Program-made: the position numbers and the translations under genes | Assembly (NCBI GenBank): GCA_015489035.1 | Contig: WFMP01000159.1 | Location: 1-13,520 of the forward strand | Direction: 5' to 3' | Length of the DNA stretch: 13,520 bases | Origin: Candidatus Altimarinota bacterium | Lineage (GTDB): Bacteria; Patescibacteriota; Gracilibacteria; Absconditabacterales; Absconditicoccaceae | Shown: piece after piece, positions 7,303-13,520 of the stretch | Position numbering within the stretch: position 1 is the stretch's first letter | Layout: each line of letters starts with the position of its first letter | The notes under the pieces: model-generated | Seen by the model: only the letters and a program-made list of their open reading frames with translations | Database searches by the model: none | What the model was told of the DNA's origin: nothing

Positions 7303-10300
7303 TTAAAATCAATATGGATTATCTGTTTGTATTTTAGGATTATATTCGATTATCACAGGATATGTACCATATTTATCTAAATCTATCTTATCACAACTAC
7401 CCTTATAATTTATATCAGTAATTTTACAAGCTCATCTTCAAGGATTAAAATTAACATTATATCTCCTCAAGTAGTTCAAATCATACACAGCTGCTCTATA
7501 AAAATTAGCTGTATTTCATACTACATATTTTCATCATGGTTCTACATATTTTCCATTTATTCTAATTGATCATCAAACAGTATTACTTCTAGATATTACC
7601 ATTCCATAGATAAGCAATTGATTATTTAATTCACTATTTTTATTTCATTTTACAACTTCCAACATACTTCAAATCTTTAATTTTTTTCAATTTTTAGCTA
7701 AAAGTGGGTAAATTCAGTTTTGACTAATCATTATTGCATCTATATTTGTAACATCCTTATCAATATAAATATGTCATCATTCTCAATAACTATTTCATAC
7801 AGCCACTATAGTTAATAATCATCATTTTTCTTTTATATTTCATTTTATAATTACATCTGCTCATTTCACATAAATTAATGATTTTTTTGTTATATTTCAT
7901 CAATTTAAAGTGATATCCTGTCCATCATTTGAATATATTCATCAAATATCAGTTAAACTTATTTCTTTATTCTTTTCTACTCATCTTATTAATTTATTAG
8001 AATTTTGTACAATCTTGTTATAAGTTTTAATTTTTAAATCAGATGCTGAACTTGTAGAAGCTTGATAATTCTTATCTTTCCTTAAAATTTCATACAATCA
8101 CTTTACTGCATTAGATGCTAGTCATTCTATATATACTCACCAATAATTAATGTTTAAATTAGAATTTACATCATAAAATGTTTTTACAGACTTATCTCAA
8201 TCTGATCAATCTAGAACATAATCCAATAACACTTTTCATTTAATTTGTATTTTTGAATCAAAAGAATTATTATTACCGGAATATTCAATACGGCCTGTAA
8301 AATAAATATCTTTAGTATTATTCGGATTTAAAACACCAAGATTATAATTTCAATCTAACATATTTTTTAATACTATACTTCAGGTAGAAGGAACAAATTT
8401 TACTCAAGTATAACTACTACCATTAATTTCAAATTTAGGTATGAATTTAATTTTCATATTAGTTAATTTAGAACTACCAGTATTTTTTAATTGTAACTTA
8501 AACTTAACATCTGTATTAAAAGGTAAAGAATTTCAATTGTTTGCTCAGGTTAATAACTCTATATTGAATATTCAATTTATATTAGGTAAAGTAAACTCTT
8601 TACTTAAATGCACAACATTACCTAAATTACCATTTAATAATCTTTTCCTTACTCACAAAGTAAGTGATGGCTTATTATTCATAACTTTCTTATTATAAGC
8701 AACATAATATAATTTAAATAATCAATCTTCTAAATAGCGAGGGAACATACTAAATAATCAATTTTGTATTAAATGAGTAGTTTCATCTCTATCAATTATA
8801 TTATTTCAAATAGAATAATCAGATATTAATCTTGAAGATAATTTAATAATATTTCAAAAACTATCAGTAATTTTTCCTGTAAATACCAAAGTATGCCTAC
8901 CATCAGCTTTTATATTTGAATTATGTGATAAACTATTAATTTGATAACTATTATTTGGTATAATTTTAATATTCATTAAAGCTGTATTTCCTCTAATTTC
9001 ATCATTAGACCAAAACTTCAGTAAAAACCAATACTTTCAAGGTTTTTTAAACGCATTTCTTCATTTATTCTTATTCCAATCTATATTAAAACAAATATTA
9101 TTTAAATTTTTTGGAACATCAGATTTACTGACAGAAACAGGTACCATATTACTTTCACCTAAATTTATTCTAGATCATCGCGGCCTAATAATCATCTGGA
9201 TAGCAGTTATATCTCTATACTCAACATGGACATGATTAGCTCCTCATACATAATCCATAGGTACAGATTTTATTTTAATATTATTCATACAAACCTTATT
9301 TTTATCTGTAGTATAATTTATAAATTTATTCTCGACAGGATCTTTATAACTATTTTCACCATTAATTTTTAATTCCAATTTAGAAACATCTATATGAGCA
9401 TCTGATGGTCTTTTCCAATTCGAATTATTAATATTACACTTATTTATACTTTCTTTTCTAGTAATACTACCATTCACATTTATTCAAATGTTTATATTAC
9501 TTACATACAATTTATCAGTTCTTTTACCATCAAAATAATTATATTTAATTTTTAACCATGTAGATGCACATGTATAACTCGAATGGTCTAGAGGTGACAT
9601 ACCTAAACTTTTAGCAAATGAAGTTACTTTTTTTCCTCCATAATTTTTAGCTATCCACCACCGTGCTCATGCTTCATAGTTTCTATGACATAAATTATTT
9701 TTATAGTTTAATACATTTTGAGCTGTTCAGTTTCCTTGTGTAATGGCACGAGATCCATCAAAATACATACTTTTATATCCATTATAATTTTTTCATCAAA
9801 TAGGTTTAATAACTAATGCATCTCATACTTTAGTTAATCAATGCCATAAATTTCTAAAACTCTTGTAATTATATAATTTTTCTAAGTCATATTCAACTGC
9901 TCATAATAATTTATAATTCAAATATTTATAAGTAACTTCATATTTTTGTCAGTAAACTAATTTTTTTATATACTTACTAATAGGAGAATATCATGGATAA
10001 ATACCCATGTTACTCCAATTTAATGTTTTAAACACATCAGTTCAAGAATAAACTATAATACCCGTATCAAAAAAACTTATTTTTCATCAAGTTAAATCTA
10101 TTGGAAATTCTTTACTTACAACAGTTCTATTACCAACTATATTATTTATATTTAATAAATTAATATAACATTTTCAATTACAAGTAATTGTACTATCATT
10201 TTTTCTTAATAAATTTCATGTAATAGACAAAGAAAGAAATGTTCAACTATCATATACTCACAAACTATCAGTAGAAAAGAATGGAGTTTTTAAATAAGAA

Positions 10301-10623
10301 TTTGAACATATTTTTTTATTAGAACTCAACTTATTTTTCCAAGTATCATAAGAACAACCAAAGGTAGATATATTTACTTGATTTATTATACTATCCAAAT
10401 TTACTGGAACAGGAACCAAAGATACATATTTTCTAAGATATCATTCATGAAAACCTAAAACATATCAAATAGAGTAACCACATTTATTAGCAGTTCATAA
10501 ATAATTTACGTCAAATTTAGCAATTCAACTAGCTCTTGTAGAATCTATATTTGCAAAAGAAACACCATATATAGATAAACTCAATACAAATATAGTAATA
10601 ATTTTTTCTATAATTTTTTTCAT
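7303..10623 (-). CDS. giant secreted surface protein, probable adhesin
   Basis: This is a 1106-residue exported protein. It opens with a signal peptide: lysines, a hydrophobic core (IITIFVLSLSIYGVS) and FA-N near residue 24. The first half is Asn/Tyr/Ser-rich with most of the 12 cysteines I count, suggesting disulfides outside the cytoplasm. Around residue 570, ADGRHTLVFTGKITDSFGN resembles the strand pattern of invasin/Big-type Ig-like domains. Around 705-725, FKLQLKNTGSSKLTNM resembles CARDB/DUF11-type domains of surface proteins. From D900, DGQDITLNGG...SLIYVKGADVIIKGNI...IYIDKDV suggests a short beta helix. The C-terminus has AVYDLNYLRRYNV and VIIEYNPKIQTDNPYGF, similar to tails I associate with other large CPR secreted proteins. 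No sorting motif or C-terminal anchor helix is seen. It starts 17 bases after the anchored 377-aa gene, its likely operon partner. Many tens of TGA codons are in frame. Function as adhesin is inference. Confidence 0.87.
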
Positions 10624-10640
10624 TTTTATTTTATTAAATT

Positions 10641-11774
10641 TTAAAATTTATAACAATATTTGGCTAAAAACGTATTATTTGTTTTATCATAAATTTGTTG
10701 ATAACCAGCATACCATATTCATCTTGAAAGATCTAAATTCCACCATCATGGATATCATTTTTTTTGCCAATAGACAGCACCAAAATATTTATTAACTGAG
10801 AGATATTTATTTTTTTTACTTTTATATTTATAAAATATTGGAACACAATTATTAACTATATTACCTTTATCATTTTTCAAAATAATAATAGGCATTCAAT
10901 AAGTATCAAATCATTGTGCTAATAATTTATATCAATATTCACCAAACACTGGTAAATCTAGATATCACAATACTTTAGCATTGATTTCATTCAAATAAGC
11001 ATAATCAACTTCTTTTATGTTATTATTTCAACAAATATTTGACAAATCAGCAACTAATTTTCAAATTTTGATTTTTCAAACTTTATCATTACAGGTTATT
11101 TTTTTCATTCTAATGCAAGTAAATTTTATATTAATTTTTTTATCAGATATATATCATATCTTCTTCCTCAACATTGGAACACATCATTTCTTATAAATTA
11201 TTATATTAAAATTGAAAGGAAAATAAGTTTCGTAAATAAATTTGTCTCCATCACTTTTAATTTCTTTTCAATTTACTTTTAGACTATCAACTTTTTTATT
11301 TAATTTAATAATATAAGTATATTTTTTATATCAATTTAAAATATTCTTACCGAATTTTATTAAATAATATTGTTTGAGTTTTTTGATACTATTGTAATCT
11401 CATCTTATCAGTGCTATGAATACATATTTCAAAAAAGTTCTCTTAGAAAATTTTTTATATAATTCCAAACTAAGATTAGCTTCTTTTTCAAATAAATCAG
11501 TTCAAGGATTAAGATATAAATTATTTACTGCTACTTCAATTTCATTCTTTTCTAATGTACTTCAATTGTTATTTATTTTTTTCTTATCATTTATATTTTG
11601 TTTAATAGAATCACTACTAATAGTTTTAGTATTAGTAAATTTATGTGTTTTTTCCATTGTATGAGTAATAATATTTTTTTTATTTATCTGATGTATTTTA
11701 TTTCCTTTCATAAAAAAGAATATTCATCACAATAAAATAAAAGAAAATAAAATAATTAATAGTTTTTTATTCAT
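10641..11774 (-). CDS. membrane-anchored, cysteine-containing exported protein
   Basis: This 377-residue protein has one N-terminal hydrophobic segment (about 5-21, LLIILFSFILLGGIFFF) after MNKK. That is an uncleaved anchor or signal peptide and puts the rest outside the membrane. A Lys/Asn/Thr-rich linker (about 24-75) follows, then a helical part (about 93-143). At about 160-200, DSLKVNGKEIKSDGDKFIYE...FNIIIYKKG resembles a strand-rich Ig/cadherin-like module in which VNG opens a hairpin. The last 150 residues are aromatic-rich (GYPGWWNLDLSRGIWYAGYQQIY, 340-362). The six cysteines (198, 220, 228, 248, 310, 374) all lie in the exported part, an even number suited to disulfides. I recognise no family. 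It is the first gene of an operon with the giant secreted protein (17-base gap) and could anchor, export or display it. The promoter is at 11811-11839, within a tandem repeat. Confidence 0.82.
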
Positions 11775-11778
11775 AAAT

Positions 11779-11856
11779 AATATTTTACAAACTAAATCAA
11801 GTACAACTTAATTATATAATATTTCACAAACTAAATCAAGCACAGTTTAATTATAT
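11779..11856. repeat. two tandem 39-bp repeats upstream of the surface-protein operon
   Basis: Units 11779-11817 and 11818-11856 match at 35 of 39 positions. Each carries CTAAATCAAG (the TTGATT -35 box on the minus strand) and a short hairpin: AAGT-ACA-ACTT in the first, AAGC-ACA-GTTT in the second. The T-A pair of one is a C-G pair in the other, so pairing is kept. A start of a third copy is faintly visible after 11856. The arrangement doubles a promoter or operator. Confidence 0.82.
11811..11839 (-). promoter_or_regulatory. promoter of the surface-protein operon
   Basis: On the minus strand TTGATT, 17 bases, TATAAT: a perfect -10 box, optimal spacing and a good -35 box. The -35 comes from the upstream repeat unit and the -10 from the junction with the next. 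Predicted leader is about 30 bases. The second unit has the same -35, but its -10 position overlaps the start codon (TTTATG), so only one promoter seems active. Confidence 0.65.
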
Positions 11857-11883
11857 GATATTTTATTGAAAAACCTACAATAT

Positions 11884-11911
11884 AAAAAAAGAAGGCAACA
11901 AAATACCTTCT
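11884..11911 (-). terminator. intrinsic terminator of secD
   Basis: On the minus strand AGAAGG, ten bases, CCTTCT, then seven T, starting eleven bases after the secD stop. It separates secD from the surface-protein operon. The flanks match those of the terminator at 7273-7297. Confidence 0.85.
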
Positions 11912-11921
11912 CTAAATTAAT

Positions 11922-13484
11922 TTATTTTCTATTTTTATTTACTAAAATAAGTAAACCTGGAATAGACGGAAGCATAATAGCTAATACTATAAATATATTT
12001 ACTATCATCATAGTACCAAATCATTTAAATATATTTGTACCTATCATAAACAATAAAAATGCTATCAAACCTGTTGTAAGATTACCATCTCTAATTGCAG
12101 AAATAGAACTTTCATATCATTCTGTAATCGAAGTTAGCCAACTACTACCAGCTTTCAAATTTTCTCTAATTCTTTCAAATATAATTACATTTGCATCTAC
12201 AGCCATACCAATATTTAAGATAATAGCTCAAATTGCAGACAATGACAATACTACTCAAAACAATTTAATAAATCATCACAAAACCACAAAGAAAATAGTT
12301 AATGAAAGTAATGTAACTAAAGCATACCTAAATCAGTAGATAATAAGGAACATTATAAATATAAGTAATGTTCATAATCAAGCAGCCAATATTGCATTTC
12401 TAAAAGCTCTATGTCATAAAGTAGGAGATACTTTCTCTTCTTGTTCAAGTTTCAAAGGAACTGGCATTGCTCAAGTATTAAGGTTATTTGCTAATTTTTG
12501 TGCTGCAGCTGGAGTATATCTTCAGGTTATTTGAGCTACTCACCCATCTATTACTGCTCTTATAACTGGATCCGTCATTAATTTATTTCATACAAATATA
12601 GCCATTTGTTGTCAAAGGTATTTCTTTGTAAGTGCTCAGAACAATGTTCTACCTTTATCGTCAAAGAAAATATTCACTGCAACTTGTCATCCTGGAGATC
12701 TAGATACTGTAGCCATCTTAAATCTTTCACCATTAAGAAGCTCTCAATTTTCTTTTGCTACCATCCAATGTGGTGCAAATAATATAGAAATCCTTATAAA
12801 ATTATATTTATTTTTATTCTTACCTATAAATTGATAAATATCAAAACTTTTTTTACTAGTTAATAATTCAGGATAAACATATCCTCAAGTAAGTGCCTTT
12901 TCTATGTTTTGTCAAAATACTTTTGTCAAATCGGATCAAGTTATACTAACCTGTTGAGTATAAATATTCCAAGCTCTTGGATCTGAAATGTAATCAGCAA
13001 TTTTATCAGTTTTTCAAGATTTAATATTTGACAATATCTTTTCTGCCAAAAGTTGCCTATTATTTTTTATAGTTTTTGTAACCAATCATGTAAATGGAAC
13101 TTTAAAAGTCATTTGAACAGTTTTTCAAATAGTTTTTTTAGCTTTTTCAATATTTTTAATTCATCATAAATCAATTTGAATATAATCTTTACCTCACAAA
13201 ACTATATGTCTTGCACTATAATCAGATACTCAAAGTTTAGAAATTCTACCATCAATATTTTCCTTAACAATATTAACAACATTATTTCTTTGTTGATCAA
13301 ATTGAGCCGTATTTTTATAATTTGCCCTATATTGAGAAAAATCCATGTTATAAAGTAATCTAACTCATCAAGCCAAATCTAATCATTCTCTCCAGTGTGT
13401 TATTCATCATTGCGTAAAAATGATCAATAATGCTATAAATGCTCATCATAAGGTAAAATACAATTTATTCAAATATTGTTTCAT
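11922..13484 (-). CDS. secD: protein translocase subunit SecD
   Basis: This 520-residue SecD is the membrane subunit that with SecF uses the proton motive force to help SecYEG translocate proteins. The first helix (about 8-25) is followed by the family motif GLDLAGGVRLLY (34-45), in which TGA codes for glycines. The periplasmic P1 region spans about 46-350 and includes SPGGQVAVNIFFDDKGRTLF and AVIDGGVAQITGRYT. The five C-terminal helices (about 359-515) contain the strongly conserved NIGMAVDANVIIFERIRE (about 425-441, D430 region), the RND-type signature shared by SecD and SecF. Length fits a short SecD. It ends in TAA just before a strong terminator, so secF is not co-transcribed downstream as is common; it must lie elsewhere or be missing. 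The start ATG follows an A-rich leader (TTTAAAAAGAAT) without a Shine-Dalgarno motif; the promoter is outside the window or in its last 36 bases. Confidence 0.95.
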
Positions 13485-13520
13485 ATTCTTTTTAAAAATT
13501 TATATAAATAAAATATATTC

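Noticed and set aside
8441..8698. 85-aa plus-strand open frame inside the giant surface protein
   Set aside because: It is antisense to a continuous 1106-codon frame and does not resemble any protein.
11779..11856. CRISPR-like repeats
   Set aside because: Only two directly adjacent units with no spacers; better explained as a duplicated promoter region.
11866..12339. 157-aa open frame on the plus strand in the standard code
   Set aside because: It is antisense to the conserved C-terminal membrane domain of SecD and has no family features; it is open only because the opposite strand is coding and AT-rich.
2099..13484. Genes broken by many stop codons, as if decaying pseudogenes
   Set aside because: All the apparent stops are TGA, never TAA or TAG, and they fall on conserved glycines; the genes are intact in code 25.
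26..13484. TGA as tryptophan (Mycoplasma-type code 4)
   Set aside because: Would place Trp in Walker A loops, L28 GKGP and SecD GLDLAGG; glycine fits all of them.

Overview
This window comes from a very AT-rich bacterial genome in which TGA is a sense codon for glycine (translation table 25). That points to the Patescibacteria/CPR lineages Absconditabacteria (SR1) or Gracilibacteria. Read with the standard code, almost every gene looks shattered. Read with TGA = Gly, eleven complete, tightly packed genes appear, and TGA falls on invariant glycines: GKGPxxG of ribosomal protein L28, both Walker A loops of the Clp ATPase, and GLDLxGG of SecD. TGG is used separately for Trp. Ten genes end in TAA and one (ruvX) in TAG. 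No start is preceded by a clear Shine-Dalgarno sequence; leaders are A/T-rich.

Layout. 26-214 (-): rpmB (L28). 351-1163 (+): a two-gene operon of a four-helix membrane protein and the RuvX/YqgF resolvase-like protein, closed by a terminator that contains the ruvX stop codon. 1188-1212: a terminator for leftward transcription. 1213-1543: the only long gene-free stretch, holding a GC-rich hairpin between 15-nt direct repeats and a second long hairpin. 1544-1978 (-): a 144-aa protein of unknown function with a near-perfect sigma70-type promoter. 2099-3972 (-): a Wzx-like flippase followed by a small type IV secretion pilin-like protein. 4070-7204 (-): a coiled-coil protein followed by a ClpC-like AAA+ unfoldase. 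7303-11774 (-): a membrane-anchored 377-aa protein followed by a 1106-aa secreted surface protein, preceded by a tandemly duplicated promoter region. 11922-13484 (-): secD.

How the genes fit together. rpmB, ruvX, secD and the clp unfoldase are housekeeping functions. The flippase/pilin pair, the anchored-plus-giant exported pair and SecD all concern the cell envelope and export. The strongest candidate for an undescribed system is the two-gene exported locus at 7303-11774. Both proteins are rich in cysteine (6 and 12 by my count) although the 848-residue cytoplasmic Clp protein has about one. They share one promoter and one terminator. The large protein combines Ig-like, repeat-type adhesive and beta-helix-like parts, as expected of a surface adhesin in an episymbiotic or predatory bacterium. 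That role is inferred from architecture and lineage, not shown.
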